Shown here: positions 17,170 to 25,791 of the stretch, in pieces
Position numbering within the stretch: position 1 is the first letter of the stretch
Layout of the letters: every line of letters begins with the position of its first letter
DNA from: Rhizobacter sp. Root1238
GTDB lineage: Bacteria > Pseudomonadota > Gammaproteobacteria > Burkholderiales > Burkholderiaceae_C
Reading direction: 5' to 3'
DNA: 32,522 bases
Assembly (NCBI RefSeq): GCF_001425825.1
Contig: NZ_LMDM01000031.1
Coordinates: 1,341-33,862, forward strand
The notes under the pieces: generated by a model
The model's input: only the letters and a program-made list of their open reading frames with translations
Database searches by the model: none
Told to the model about the DNA's origin: nothing
Made by a program: the position numbers and the translations under genes

Positions 17170-18230
17170 GAACCGGTGCTTTCCTTCTGGATCAGCCAGC
17201 GGCCGGAGACGCGCACCAGGTCGAGCCGCTTGCGACTGGACACCTTCAGCGCATCGGCGCTGTAGGCCTGGCGCGCCTGCAGGACGGCCTTGTCGCCTTG
17301 CACGCGGATGTCGAAGTCGCTCAGCGTGACGGTGATGCTGCGCTTGCCGGTGATGCGGGCGCGGCGCTCGGCCTCCCAGGCGGCGCGCGTCTTGCCGCCG
17401 TTGAAGTCAGGGGTGTAGGACGCGAAGTAGGCGTCCATGTCCTTGCGCGCCCAGGCGGCGGCCCAGGCGAGCGCGGCGGTTTGCACGTCCTTCGCGTCTT
17501 CGCTGGCGGTGGCCGGTGCCGGCGTCGCCGCCGGGGCAGGGGCCGATGCAGGCTTGGCCGCGGCGGCCGGAGCAGGCGGTGTCGCAGCCACCGGGGCCGG
17601 TGCGGGCGCAGGTGCGGGTGCGGGTGCCGGTGCGGCAGCCGGCTTCGGCGCCGCGGCAACCACCGGTGCCGGCGCGGGCGCCGGCTTGGCGGCAACCGCC
17701 ACCGGCGGCTCCGAGCGCGTCATCGGCGAGAACAGGTCGCGGATCATCGCAAGCTTCGGGCTGACCTTCGCGGTGCTGCTGCCGTCGATCTGCAGCGCAC
17801 GCGAATAGGCCTGGCTCGCCAGCTTCGCGTACACGTCGCCGAGGTTCTCGTAGGCGGTCGCGTAGCTCGGGTTGGTGCGGATCGCCGCTTCGAGCGAACG
17901 CCGCGCCTGGTCGTACTGGCCTTGCTTGCTGTACAGCACCGCGAGGTTGTTGTGCGGCTCGGGCAGCTCGGGGTGGTCCTCGGTCAGCTTGACGAACACC
18001 GCGATCGCGTCGTTCGACTTGCCTTGCTCCGACAGCACCAGGCCTTTCAGGAAGCGCATGCGCGCGTCCTTCGGCTTCACGGACAGGAACTGGTCGGCCT
18101 TCTGGTTCGCCTCGGCCAGCCGGCCCGCGCCCAGCAGGCCGTCGACATCGCCGTACTCGTCGGCCCGGGCGGTGCCGGTTGCAAGCGCGGCGAAGACGGC
18201 CAGGGCGACGAGCGAAAAGCGTGAAGTCAT
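17166..18230 (-). CDS. Exported TPR protein with Pro/Ala linker and NTF2-like C-terminus
   Basis: A 354-aa protein with a signal peptide (cut after TGTARA near 23). TPR-like repeats cover about 25-165, including the textbook repeat PEPHNNLAVLYSKQGQYDQARRSLEAAI. A long Pro/Ala linker (about 175-245) resembles those spanning peptidoglycan. The C-terminal 105 residues (WAAAWARKDMDAYFASYTPDF ... SGRWLIQKE) are an NTF2-like domain similar in layout to the end of the next gene's transpeptidase. The gene overlaps the transpeptidase start by four bases. I infer a periplasmic scaffold working with the transpeptidase and cyclophilin; the exact role is unknown. Confidence 0.88.
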   Translation of the reverse strand: MTSRFSLVALAVFAALATGTARADEYGDVDGLLGAGRLAEANQKADQFLSVKPKDARMRFLKGLVLSEQGKSNDAIAVFVKLTEDHPELPEPHNNLAVLYSKQGQYDQARRSLEAAIRTNPSYATAYENLGDVYAKLASQAYSRALQIDGSSTAKVSPKLAMIRDLFSPMTRSEPPVAVAAKPAPAPAPVVAAAPKPAAAPAPAPAPAPAPAPVAATPPAPAAAAKPASAPAPAATPAPATASEDAKDVQTAALAWAAAWARKDMDAYFASYTPDFNGGKTRAAWEAERRARITGKRSITVTLSDFDIRVQGDKAVLQARQAYSADALKVSSRKRLDLVRVSGRWLIQKESTGS

Positions 18231-18305
18231 CTGGGGGCCGCGAGGTTGGTGGATGGACGACGTTGGCGGGCGCCAGCGGGGCTGAACGGTGTGCGGAAAC
18301 GGCCC

Positions 18306-18329
18306 GCTATACTGCGAAAATTGTATAGC
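18306..18329. promoter_or_regulatory. Dyad with -10-like arms between the TPR gene and cysS
   Basis: GCTATAC (18306-18312) and GTATAGC (18323-18329) are perfect inverted arms 10 nt apart. Each contains a -10-like hexamer, TATACT on + and TATACA on -. It lies in the 227-bp divergent gap, about 130 nt from cysS and 75 nt from the TPR start. No good -35 is found for either, so it may be an operator, a divergent promoter or both. A GCAGCC/GGCTGC hairpin follows at 18328-18343. Confidence 0.4.
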
Positions 18330-18457
18330 AGCCCCGTGGCTGCAAGCCCTTCGACCCTCGCTACACCCCGGGTGTGCGGCACCGGCCGGCGCGATGCGCC
18401 ACCGGACACTGTCCGCTGGCCAGGCCCTATGAGCGGTTCCACTGCAGCACTCCGCCG

Positions 18458-19846
18458 ATGACCCTGAGCATCTTCAACACCTTGTCGCGCCAGACCGAGG
18501 TGTTCACGCCGATAGCACCGAATCACGTCCGCATGTATGTGTGCGGCATGACGATCTACGACCTGTGCCACGTGGGCCATGCGCGCTTCATGATGGCCTT
18601 CGACGTCGCCGCACGCTGGATGCGCACGCTCGGCTACCAGGTCACGTACGTGCGCAACATCACCGACATCGACGACAAGATCATCAAGCGCGCGCTCGAA
18701 CGCAACATCCCGATCCGCCAGCTCACCGACGAGATGACGGCCGCGATGCACGAAGACGTGGCCGCGCTCGGCATCCTGCCGCCCACGCACGAGCCGCGTG
18801 CGACGCAGTACGTGCCGCAGATGCTGCAGATGATCGCCACGCTCGAGCGCAAGGGCTACGCCTACCGCGCGCCGAACGGCGACGTGAACTATGCGGTGCG
18901 CAAGTTCGACGGCTACGGCAAGCTGTCGGGCAAGTCGCTCGACCAGCTGCGCGCCGGCGAGCGCGTCGCGGTGCTCGACGGCAAGGAAGACCCGCTCGAC
19001 TTCGTGCTGTGGAAATCGGCCAAGCCCACCGAACCCGAGGACGCCAAGTGGGCGAGCGAATTCGGCGCCGGGCGGCCCGGCTGGCACATCGAATGCTCGG
19101 CGATGAGCTGCGCGCTGCTCGGCGAGCACTTCGACATCCACGGCGGCGGCATGGACCTGCAGTTCCCGCACCACGAGAACGAGATCGCGCAGAGCGAGGG
19201 TGCGACCGGCCGTCGCTTCGTCAACGTGTGGATGCACAACGGCTTCCTGAACGTCGTCAACGACCAGGGCGAGAACGAGAAGATGTCGAAGTCGCTCGGC
19301 AACTTCTTCACGATCCGTGACGTGCTGAAGCGCTACGACGGCGAGACGATCCGCTTCTTCATGCTGCGCACGCAGTACCGCAGCCCGCTGAACTTCGGCA
19401 CCGCCAACCTCGACGACGCGCGCAACGCGCTGCGCCGGCTCTACACCGCGCTGGTCGACCTCGATGTGCCCGAGATCGCGGTCGACTGGACACAGCCGCA
19501 GGCCGCGCGCTTCCGTGCCGCGATGAACGAGGACTTCAACACGCCCGAGGCGGTGGCGGTGCTGTTCGAGCTCGCGACCGAGCTGAACAAGAGCCGCTCG
19601 CCGCAGCAGGCGGCGCTGTTCAAGGGGCTGGCCGCGACGCTCGGGCTGCTGCAGCAGAACGCGCGCAGCTACCTGCAGGCGGGCAGCCAGCTCGACGACG
19701 CTGCGATCCAGGCGCAGATCCAGGCCCGGGCCGATGCGAAGAAGGCGCGCGATTTCGCGCTCGCCGACAGCATCCGCCAGAACCTGCTGGCGCAAGGCAT
19801 CGTGCTCCAGGACTCCGCGCAAGGCACGACCTGGATGAAGGCCTGA
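18458..19846 (+). CDS. cysS: Cysteinyl-tRNA synthetase
   Basis: Charges tRNA-Cys with cysteine in the cytoplasm. The 462-aa class I synthetase has the HIGH motif as HVGH (38-41) and KMSKS at 275-279. The zinc site is complete: Cys29, Cys213 (in IECSAM), His238 and Glu242 (in FPHHENE). C-terminal anticodon-binding part ends [28 protein letters not shown], a standard ending. I take ATG 18458 ([12 protein letters not shown]), which matches the family; an in-frame extension from 18374 has no similarity, and no Shine-Dalgarno is obvious. The next gene starts three bases after the stop. Confidence 0.96.
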   Translation: MTLSIFNTLSRQTEVFTPIAPNHVRMYVCGMTIYDLCHVGHARFMMAFDVAARWMRTLGYQVTYVRNITDIDDKIIKRALERNIPIRQLTDEMTAAMHEDVAALGILPPTHEPRATQYVPQMLQMIATLERKGYAYRAPNGDVNYAVRKFDGYGKLSGKSLDQLRAGERVAVLDGKEDPLDFVLWKSAKPTEPEDAKWASEFGAGRPGWHIECSAMSCALLGEHFDIHGGGMDLQFPHHENEIAQSEGATGRRFVNVWMHNGFLNVVNDQGENEKMSKSLGNFFTIRDVLKRYDGETIRFFMLRTQYRSPLNFGTANLDDARNALRRLYTALVDLDVPEIAVDWTQPQAARFRAAMNEDFNTPEAVAVLFELATELNKSRSPQQAALFKGLAATLGLLQQNARSYLQAGSQLDDAAIQAQIQARADAKKARDFALADSIRQNLLAQGIVLQDSAQGTTWMKA

Positions 19847-19849
19847 TCC

Positions 19850-20491
19850 GTGGTGCGCTCCGTCACTCCCGAGTACTGGGACGAGGCGTGCCGGCACCTC
19901 GTCAAGCGCGACCGGGTGATGCGCAAGCTGATCCCGCAGTTCGGCGAAGGTCGGCTGCAGAGCCGCGGCGATGCCTTCACGACGCTCGCGCGTTCGATCG
20001 TCGGCCAGCAGAGTTCGGTGAAGGCCGCGCAGGCGTCGTGGGAGCGCGTGGCCGCGCTGCTCGACGGCGGCTCGCAGCGCATCCAGCCGGCCGCGGTGCT
20101 CGCCATCGAAACCGCGCAGATGCGCGAGGCCGGGTTGTCGGCGCGCAAGGTCGACTACCTGGTCGACCTGGCGCAGCACTTCGAGGCCGGCAGCGTGCAC
20201 GTGCGCCAGTGGCAGCAGATGGACGACGAAGCGATCGTCGACGAGCTGGTCGCGATCCGCGGCATCAGCCGCTGGACCGCCGAGATGTTCCTGATCTTCC
20301 ACCTGATCCGCCCCAACGTGCTGCCGCTGGACGACCCCGGCCTGATCAAGGGCATCAGCCACAACTACTTCAGCGGCGAGCCGGTTTCGCGGGCCGAGGC
20401 GCGCGAAGTGGGCGACGCCTGGGCGCCTTTTCGCTCGGTGGCCACATGGTACATTTGGCGCAGTCTCGACCCGCTTGCCGTGGCATATTGA
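19850..20491 (+). CDS. DNA-3-methyladenine glycosylase, AlkA-type (HhH-GPD)
   Basis: Base-excision repair enzyme that removes alkylated purines. The 213-aa protein is the short AlkA form lacking the N-terminal AlkA domain. SIVGQQSSVKAA at 49-60 starts the HhH-GPD fold, the helix-hairpin-helix is AIRGISRWTAEMF (135-147), and the catalytic Asp is probably Asp162 in LPLDDPGLIKG. The start is GTG, three bases after the cysS TGA, with GATGAAGG upstream in the cysS end; a second GTG follows at once. It is translated with cysS and precedes accA by 66 nt, the order common in this group. Confidence 0.92.
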   Translation: MVRSVTPEYWDEACRHLVKRDRVMRKLIPQFGEGRLQSRGDAFTTLARSIVGQQSSVKAAQASWERVAALLDGGSQRIQPAAVLAIETAQMREAGLSARKVDYLVDLAQHFEAGSVHVRQWQQMDDEAIVDELVAIRGISRWTAEMFLIFHLIRPNVLPLDDPGLIKGISHNYFSGEPVSRAEAREVGDAWAPFRSVATWYIWRSLDPLAVAY

Positions 20492-20557
20492 CGGCCCGCA
20501 AGCCAGCCCCCATCGTTGGGCCAGGGCATCCTCCTTCAAGAACAGGGATCAAGACAA

Positions 20558-21529
20558 ATGAGCAAACGCCATTTCCTTGAATTCGAGCAACCCATTGCCG
20601 AACTCGAAACCAAGATCGAAGAGCTGCGCTACGTGCAAAGCGAATCGGCCGTCGACATCTCCGAAGAGATCGACCGCCTGGGCAAGAAGAGCCAGCAGCT
20701 CACGAAGGACGTCTATGCGAGCCTGACGCCGTGGCAGGTGACGCAGATCGCCCGCCATCCGCAGCGTCCCTACACGCTGGACTACATCAGCGAGATCTTC
20801 ACCGACTTTCAAGAGCTGAAGGGCGACCGCGGGTTCGCGGACGACCAGTCGATCGTCGGTGGCCTCGCGCGCTTCAACGGCCAGGCCTGCATGGTGGTGG
20901 GCCACCAGAAGGGTCGCGACACCAAGGAGCGCGCCGCGCGCAACTTCGGCATGTCGCGCCCCGAGGGCTATCGCAAGGCGCTGCGCCTGATGAAGCTGGC
21001 CGAGAAATTCGGCCTGCCGGTGTTCACGCTGGTCGACACGCCGGGGGCCTATCCGGGCATCGGCGCCGAAGAGCGCGGGCAATCCGAAGCGATCGGCCGC
21101 AACATCTTCGAGATGGCGCAGCTCGAGGTGCCGATCATCTCGACCATCATCGGCGAAGGCGGCTCCGGCGGCGCGCTGGCGATCAGCGTCGGCGACCAGG
21201 TGCTGATGCTGCAGTACTCGGTGTACTCGGTGATCTCGCCGGAAGGCTGTGCGTCGATCCTGTGGAAGACGTCGGAGCGTGCCTCCGACGCCGCCGAAGC
21301 GCTGGGCATCACCGCCCATCGGTTGAAGGCGCTGGGGCTGGTCGACAAGATCGTCAACGAGCCGGTCGGTGGCGCACACCGCGACACCAAGCAGATGGCC
21401 TCGTTCCTGAAGCGCGCGCTGAACGACGCACTGCGCCAGGTCAGCGACCTGAAGCCGAAGGAACTGCTGCAGCGCCGCTACGAGCGCCTGCGCGCCTACG
21501 GCCGCTTCAGCGACACCAAGGACCACTGA
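20558..21529 (+). CDS. accA: Acetyl-CoA carboxylase carboxyltransferase subunit alpha
   Basis: With AccD it transfers the carboxyl group from biotin to acetyl-CoA, the first step of fatty-acid synthesis. The 323-aa product matches the family length. The N-terminal helix (about 8-50) is followed by [38 protein letters not shown] and [11 protein letters not shown] at 199-209, which contribute the carboxyltransferase oxyanion site. The ATG at 20558 has AGGGA about 9 nt upstream. tilS follows 7 nt after the stop. accD is not in the window. Confidence 0.97.
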   Translation: MSKRHFLEFEQPIAELETKIEELRYVQSESAVDISEEIDRLGKKSQQLTKDVYASLTPWQVTQIARHPQRPYTLDYISEIFTDFQELKGDRGFADDQSIVGGLARFNGQACMVVGHQKGRDTKERAARNFGMSRPEGYRKALRLMKLAEKFGLPVFTLVDTPGAYPGIGAEERGQSEAIGRNIFEMAQLEVPIISTIIGEGGSGGALAISVGDQVLMLQYSVYSVISPEGCASILWKTSERASDAAEALGITAHRLKALGLVDKIVNEPVGGAHRDTKQMASFLKRALNDALRQVSDLKPKELLQRRYERLRAYGRFSDTKDH

Positions 21530-21536
21530 CACCGCC

Positions 21537-22844
21537 GTGGCGCCGAAGCGCGTCGCGGTGGCCTACAGCGCGGGCCGCGACTCGACGGCGCTGCTGCATG
21601 CCACGCTGCATGCGGCGCTGGGCAGCGACGTCGAGGTGCTGGCGCTGCACGTCCACCATGGACTGAGCCCGCACGCCGATGCGTGGCTGGCGCATGGCCG
21701 GCAACAATGCGCGCGCTGGGCGCGCCGCGGCCTGCCGGTGCGCTTCGTCGACCACCGCCTGAGCGACGCGCCGCGCGGCGGCGACAGCATCGAGGCCTGG
21801 GCGAGGCAGGCGCGCTACGACGCACTGCGCACGATGGCGCTCGCCGAGCAGGCGGGCATCGTGCTGCTGGCCCACCACCGGCGCGACCAGGCCGAGACGC
21901 TGCTGCTGCAGGCCTTGCGCGGCGGCGGCGCCGCCGGGCTGGCCGGGATGCCGCGCCGCATCGAGCGCGACGGCGTGGTCTGGGAACGGCCGTGGCTCGA
22001 CACCCCGCGCGAGGCCATCGAGGCCTATGTGCGCCGGCACCGGTTGCGCTTCATCGACGACGACAGCAATGCCGACGAGCGCTTCGCCCGCAACCGGCTG
22101 CGGCTTGCCGTGTGGCCGGCGCTGATCGGCGCCTTTCCGCAGGCCGAGGCATCGCTCGCCCAATCGGCGCGCTGGGCACAGCAGGCCGCGGCCGCGCTCG
22201 ACGAACTGGCGGCGATCGACCTCGCGCGCGTGGCCGATGCGCGGGGACTGATCGTGGGCGAATGGCGCACGCTGAGCGACGCGAGGCAGTCGAACGCGCT
22301 GCGGGCCTGGCTTGCATCGATCGACCAGCCGGCGCCCGCCAGCCTCGTGCTGCGGCTGCAGCACGAACTGGGCGGGCAGGGCGCCTGGCCGGCCGTCGGC
22401 GGTGAGTTGCGGGCGCACCGGGGGCGCCTTGCCTTCGTCGCATCGCAGGTGCCACGCGCTGAATCGCTCGAATCACCCGAGCGCGAGTCGACGCTGAGCG
22501 TGCGGCGCGCCGGCCGCCACGCATTGCCGGGCTGGGGCGGCGAACTCGTCGTGACCCGCGTGAAGCGCGACGGCATTCCGCTCGCGTGGCTGGGCGCGCT
22601 GGCGCTGCGCGCGCGCGAGGGCGGCGAACGGTTCCAGGCCGGGCTGGGCCGCCCGCCGCGCAGCCTGAAGAAGCAGTACCAGGCCGCGGAGGTGCCGGCG
22701 TGGGAGCGCGACGGTCCGCTGGTGTACAGCGGCGGGCAGCTGCTGTTCGTGCCGGGGCTCGGCATCGACGCCCGCGCGATCGGGTTGCCGGGGCAGCCGC
22801 AGGTGAGCCTGGCGTGGCGGCGCGCGGCCGTGTCGGACGCCTGA
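21537..22844 (+). CDS. tilS: tRNA(Ile)-lysidine synthase
   Basis: Modifies C34 of tRNA-Ile(CAU) to lysidine, changing its reading from AUG to AUA. The 435-aa protein has the N-type ATP pyrophosphatase domain with the PP-loop YSAGRDS at 10-16; the usual form is SGGxDS, so a Gly is replaced by Ala. [31 protein letters not shown] and [16 protein letters not shown] are typical TilS blocks, and the C-terminal domain has [30 protein letters not shown]. The start is GTG at 21537, 7 nt after accA, with no clear ribosome binding site; coupling to accA is likely. Confidence 0.94.
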   Translation: MAPKRVAVAYSAGRDSTALLHATLHAALGSDVEVLALHVHHGLSPHADAWLAHGRQQCARWARRGLPVRFVDHRLSDAPRGGDSIEAWARQARYDALRTMALAEQAGIVLLAHHRRDQAETLLLQALRGGGAAGLAGMPRRIERDGVVWERPWLDTPREAIEAYVRRHRLRFIDDDSNADERFARNRLRLAVWPALIGAFPQAEASLAQSARWAQQAAAALDELAAIDLARVADARGLIVGEWRTLSDARQSNALRAWLASIDQPAPASLVLRLQHELGGQGAWPAVGGELRAHRGRLAFVASQVPRAESLESPERESTLSVRRAGRHALPGWGGELVVTRVKRDGIPLAWLGALALRAREGGERFQAGLGRPPRSLKKQYQAAEVPAWERDGPLVYSGGQLLFVPGLGIDARAIGLPGQPQVSLAWRRAAVSDA

Positions 22845-22855
22845 TTCCGCGCGGT

Positions 22856-22861
22856 TAAAAT
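22856..22861 (+). promoter_or_regulatory. Candidate -10 of lysC
   Basis: TAAAAT (5 of 6 to consensus) stands out in the 71-bp GC-rich tilS-lysC gap, 54 nt before the lysC ATG. The -35 region is poor. Confidence 0.4.
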
Positions 22862-22915
22862 GCCCGGTTGCGATCGACTCGCGACCCTTTTCTCCACTCG
22901 CGGCAAGACCCTTTC

Positions 22916-24184
22916 ATGGCACTCATCGTTCACAAGTACGGCGGCACCTCCATGGGCAGCACGGAGCGCATTCGCAATGTCGCGAAACGCGTTGCGAAAT
23001 GGGCCCGCGCCGGCCACCAGATGGTGGTCGTTCCTTCGGCGATGAGCGGCGAGACCAACCGCCTGCTCGGCCTGGCCAAGGAGCTGTCGCCGGCGTCGCC
23101 GACCACCGCCGTCGACCGCGAGCTCGACATGATCGCGTCGACCGGCGAGCAGGTCTCGGTCGGGCTGCTGTCGATCGCGCTGCAGGCCGAGGGCATGCAG
23201 GCCGTCAGCTATGCCGGCTGGCAGGTGCCGGTGCAGACCGACAGCTCGTACACGAAGGCGCGCATCCAGAGCATCGACGACGCCCGCGTGCGCGCCGACC
23301 TGGCGCAGGGCAAGGTGGTGGTCATCACCGGCTTCCAGGGCATCGATGGCGACGGCCACATCACGACGCTGGGCCGTGGCGGCTCGGACACGTCGGCGGT
23401 GGCGGTGGCGGCCGCGATGAAGGCCGACGAATGCCTGATCTACACCGACGTCGACGGCGTCTACACGACCGACCCGCGCATCGTTCCCGATGCGCGCCGT
23501 CTGCACACCATCAGCTTCGAAGAGATGCTCGAGATGGCGAGCCTCGGCTCCAAGGTGCTGCAGATCCGCTCGGTGGAATTTGCCGGCAAGTACCGCGTGC
23601 CGCTGCGCGTGCTGTCGAGCTTCACGCCGTGGGACATCGACATCGCCGAGGAAGCGCGCTCGGGCACCCTGATCACCTTTGAGGAAGACGAGAAAATGGA
23701 ACAAGCCGTTGTGTCGGGCATCGCATTCAACCGCGACGAGGCCAAGATCACCGTGATGGGCGTGCCCGACAAGCCGGGCATCGCGTACCAGATCCTGGGC
23801 CCGGTGGCCGACGCGAACATCGACGTCGACGTGATCATCCAGAACATCTCGCACGAGGGGAAGACCGACTTCTCGTTCACCGTGCACCGCAACGACTACA
23901 CGCGCACGATGGAGCTGCTGAAGAACACCGTGCTGCCGCAGACCGGCGCGGCGCAGGTGATGGGCGACACCAAGATCTGCAAGGTGAGCATCGTCGGCAT
24001 CGGCATGCGTTCGCACGTGGGCGTGGCGAGCAAGATGTTCCGCTGCCTGAGCGAGGAGGGCATCAACATCCAGATGATCACCACGAGCGAGATCAAGACC
24101 AGCGTCGTGATCGACGAGAAGTACATGGAGCTGGCGGTGCGTTCGCTGCACAAGGCTTTCGACCTGGAACAGCCCGCCGCCTGA
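22916..24184 (+). CDS. lysC: Aspartate kinase
   Basis: First step of the aspartate pathway (Lys, Thr, Met, diaminopimelate). The 422-aa protein has the kinase domain with KYGGTS at 7-12, PSAMSGETNRLL, TGEQVSVGLLS and the GRGGSDTSAVAVAAA loop, then two ACT regulatory domains (about 265-420) with KITVMGVPDKPGIAYQIL and SIVGIGMRSHVGVASKMF, the fold that senses lysine/threonine. An in-frame ATG at 23696 (residue 261) with GAGGA 10 nt upstream lies just where two-subunit aspartokinases start their beta subunit. The tRNA-Ser promoter overlaps the stop codon. Confidence 0.97.
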   Translation: MALIVHKYGGTSMGSTERIRNVAKRVAKWARAGHQMVVVPSAMSGETNRLLGLAKELSPASPTTAVDRELDMIASTGEQVSVGLLSIALQAEGMQAVSYAGWQVPVQTDSSYTKARIQSIDDARVRADLAQGKVVVITGFQGIDGDGHITTLGRGGSDTSAVAVAAAMKADECLIYTDVDGVYTTDPRIVPDARRLHTISFEEMLEMASLGSKVLQIRSVEFAGKYRVPLRVLSSFTPWDIDIAEEARSGTLITFEEDEKMEQAVVSGIAFNRDEAKITVMGVPDKPGIAYQILGPVADANIDVDVIIQNISHEGKTDFSFTVHRNDYTRTMELLKNTVLPQTGAAQVMGDTKICKVSIVGIGMRSHVGVASKMFRCLSEEGINIQMITTSEIKTSVVIDEKYMELAVRSLHKAFDLEQPAA

Positions 24185-24208
24185 AATCGCCAAAACTGCG
24201 GCTAGAAT
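24181..24208 (+). promoter_or_regulatory. tRNA-Ser promoter
   Basis: CTGAAA (24181-24186, 4 of 6) is followed by a 16-nt spacer and TAGAAT (24203-24208, 5 of 6), 13 nt before the mature tRNA 5' end. The -35 overlaps the lysC stop codon. Confidence 0.6.
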
Positions 24209-24221
24209 CGCAGTCTTCGCC

Positions 24222-24314
24222 GGAGTCGTGACCGAGTGGCCGAAGGTGCTCCCCTGCTAAGGGAGTATGTGGGCAAAACCTGCATCGAGGGTTCGAATCC
24301 CTCCGACTCCGCCA
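24222..24314 (+). tRNA. tRNA-Ser (anticodon GCT), CCA encoded
   Basis: A 93-nt class II tRNA. Acceptor stem GGAGTCG pairs with CGACTCC, discriminator G, encoded CCA at 24312-24314. Anticodon stem CTCCC/GGGAG encloses loop CTGCTAA with GCT at 24256-24258, reading AGC/AGT. A long variable arm and the T-loop GTTCGAATCC are present. Its 3' end is the probable integration site of the element that follows. Confidence 0.97.
24290..24314. other. Candidate attachment site (tRNA 3' end)
   Basis: P4-type integrases next to a tRNA gene normally recombine in the tRNA 3' half. The integrase begins about 190 nt downstream and the tRNA remains intact, so the crossover core is probably in the T-arm/acceptor region. 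The second copy (other end) is not in the window, so the exact core cannot be set. Confidence 0.5.
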
Positions 24315-24320
24315 GGATAG

Positions 24321-24419
24321 TGTTCGGCGAAATTCGCTGAAAGCCGTGAAAGCCCCGCCAAACCTAGGTTTGCGGGGCTTTTTTGTTTCGTCGGTGTTCG
24401 CTGAGCTTCGTTGACAGCC
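24321..24419 (+). repeat. Imperfect 25-bp direct repeats flanking the terminator near the att site
   Basis: Positions 24321-24345 and 24395-24419 share 19 of 25 bases in register, beginning TGTTCG and ending AGCC. They lie between tRNA and integrase, the right place for integrase arm-type binding sites. Confidence 0.45.
24350..24385. terminator. Strong intrinsic terminator after tRNA-Ser
   Basis: AAGCCCCGCCAAACC (24350-24364) pairs with GGTTTGCGGGGCTT (24367-24380) apart from one bulged base, followed by six T (24379-24384). It ends tRNA transcription before the integrase promoter. Confidence 0.92.
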
Positions 24420-24440
24420 AGGCCGTCCCAGGGGAATCAT
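24411..24440 (+). promoter_or_regulatory. Candidate integrase promoter
   Basis: A perfect TTGACA (24411-24416) lies 18 nt before AATCAT (24435-24440, 4 of 6), about 60 nt upstream of the integrase ATG. It overlaps the second direct repeat, so integrase binding could repress its own gene. Confidence 0.5.
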
Positions 24441-24501
24441 TCGGGGCACAAAACAGGTTGTGCCCCTGGCACAGCTCCAAATTCCCCGATTCCCCTCTCT
24501 C

Positions 24502-25722
24502 ATGCCTCTGACCGACCTAGCCTGCAAGAAAGCCACCTGTCCCGACACCAAGGCCCGCGAGCGCTACACCGACTCCGGTGGCCTCTACCTGGAAGTCCTC
24601 CCGAGCGGATCGAAGTACTGGCGTTGGAAGTACTACTTCGCCGGCAAGGAAAAACGCCTTGCCCTTGGAACCTATCCCGATGTCTCGTTGGTGCAAGCCC
24701 GCCTCGACCGCGACAAGGCCCGCGGTGCCCTGAAGGAAGGCGACGACCCGGTTCAACTGCGGAAGGACGCGAAGGCGGCCCGCCGTGTGGCCATTGGCAC
24801 CTCATTCGAGGTGGTGGCCATGAGCTGGTGGGAACACTGGCGCGGCACCCGCAGCCCGCGGCACGCCGACTACGTTTTACGGCGCCTGCAGCTCGATGTG
24901 TTCCCCGAGCTGGGGCGCAAGCCGGTTGCCGACATCCTCGCTCCGCACATCCTTGCCATGGCGAAGAAGATCGAGGCCCGAGGCGCTCTCGACATTGCAA
25001 AACGCTGCTATCAGACCTGCGGCCAGGTGTTTCGCTATGCGATCGCTCACGGCCTGGCCCTCCGCAACCCATGTGCCGACGTGAAGCCGTCGGACGCCCT
25101 CAAGCCGCGCCAGGTCGAGAACTTCGCTCGGCTTCACCTGCGGGACGTGCCGGAGTTGCTTCTCAAGATCGACGCGTACCAAGGTTCGGCATATACGCGC
25201 CTGGCCATGAAGTTGATGACGCTGACGTTCGTGCGTACCACTGAGCTGGTCGAGGTGACGTGGGACGAGATCGACCTGGAACGCGCTGAGTGGCGCATTC
25301 CCGCCGAGCGCATGAAGATGCGCTTCCCGCACATCGTGCCGCTGTCTCGTCAGGCTATCGAAGTCATCCGCACACTGGAACAGCTTCGCAACCGAAGCCC
25401 GTACGTGTTCCCTGGCGAGCGCGACCACGAGAAGCCAATGAGCAATAACACGATCCTGACCGCGCTCAAGCGGATGGGGTACGCGGGGCGGATGACCGGT
25501 CATGGCTTCCGAAGCATCGCCTCCACCGCGCTCAGCGAATGGAAGTTTCCGGAAAAGATCGTTGAGCCGCAGCTGGCGCACATGAAGCGCAATCAGGTGG
25601 CTGCGATCTACAACACGGCGGAGTACCTCACAGAGCGAGCCGAAATGATGCAGTGGTACGCCGATTACATCGATTCAATCCGCCAAGGCGGACCCGTGCT
25701 GCCCGTCAAAAAGGCAGCGTAA
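24502..25722 (+). CDS. int: P4-type tyrosine site-specific integrase
   Basis: A 406-aa integrase. Residues 1-85 form the DUF4102 arm-binding domain (YTDSGGLYLEVLPSGSKYWRWKYY, KRLALGTYPDVSLVQAR). The core-binding part spans about 100-205 and the catalytic domain about 215-390, with Arg245 (FVRTTE), Lys near 272, His334 and Arg337 (HGFRS), His360 (LAHMKRN) and the nucleophile Tyr370 (IYNTAEY). All key residues are present, so it is probably active. I use ATG 24502, which gives the common MPLTD start; a GTG 42 nt earlier only adds unmatched residues. It points away from the tRNA. No excisionase next to it; the AlpA-like gene further on may fill that role. Confidence 0.95.
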   Translation: MPLTDLACKKATCPDTKARERYTDSGGLYLEVLPSGSKYWRWKYYFAGKEKRLALGTYPDVSLVQARLDRDKARGALKEGDDPVQLRKDAKAARRVAIGTSFEVVAMSWWEHWRGTRSPRHADYVLRRLQLDVFPELGRKPVADILAPHILAMAKKIEARGALDIAKRCYQTCGQVFRYAIAHGLALRNPCADVKPSDALKPRQVENFARLHLRDVPELLLKIDAYQGSAYTRLAMKLMTLTFVRTTELVEVTWDEIDLERAEWRIPAERMKMRFPHIVPLSRQAIEVIRTLEQLRNRSPYVFPGERDHEKPMSNNTILTALKRMGYAGRMTGHGFRSIASTALSEWKFPEKIVEPQLAHMKRNQVAAIYNTAEYLTERAEMMQWYADYIDSIRQGGPVLPVKKAA

Positions 25723-25730
25723 AAGCGGAA

Positions 25731-25756
25731 AGGCCAGGTGCGTCAACACCCGGCCT
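25731..25756 (+). terminator. Hairpin after the integrase
   Basis: AGGCC-A-GGTG and CACC-C-GGCCT pair as a 9-bp stem with one A-C mismatch and a 6-nt loop, 9 nt after the stop. It has no T-run, so termination would be weak or Rho-assisted. Confidence 0.5.
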
Positions 25757-25791
25757 CTCCTAACCACAACCCACCTGCTTCAGAGGTGAAT

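Noticed and set aside
18227-20539. 770-aa open frame on the minus strand
   Set aside because: Antisense to cysS and the glycosylase, low-complexity His/Arg/Val composition; a codon-bias shadow.
22025-24193. 722-aa open frame on the minus strand
   Set aside because: Antisense to lysC and tilS, no domain; a shadow.
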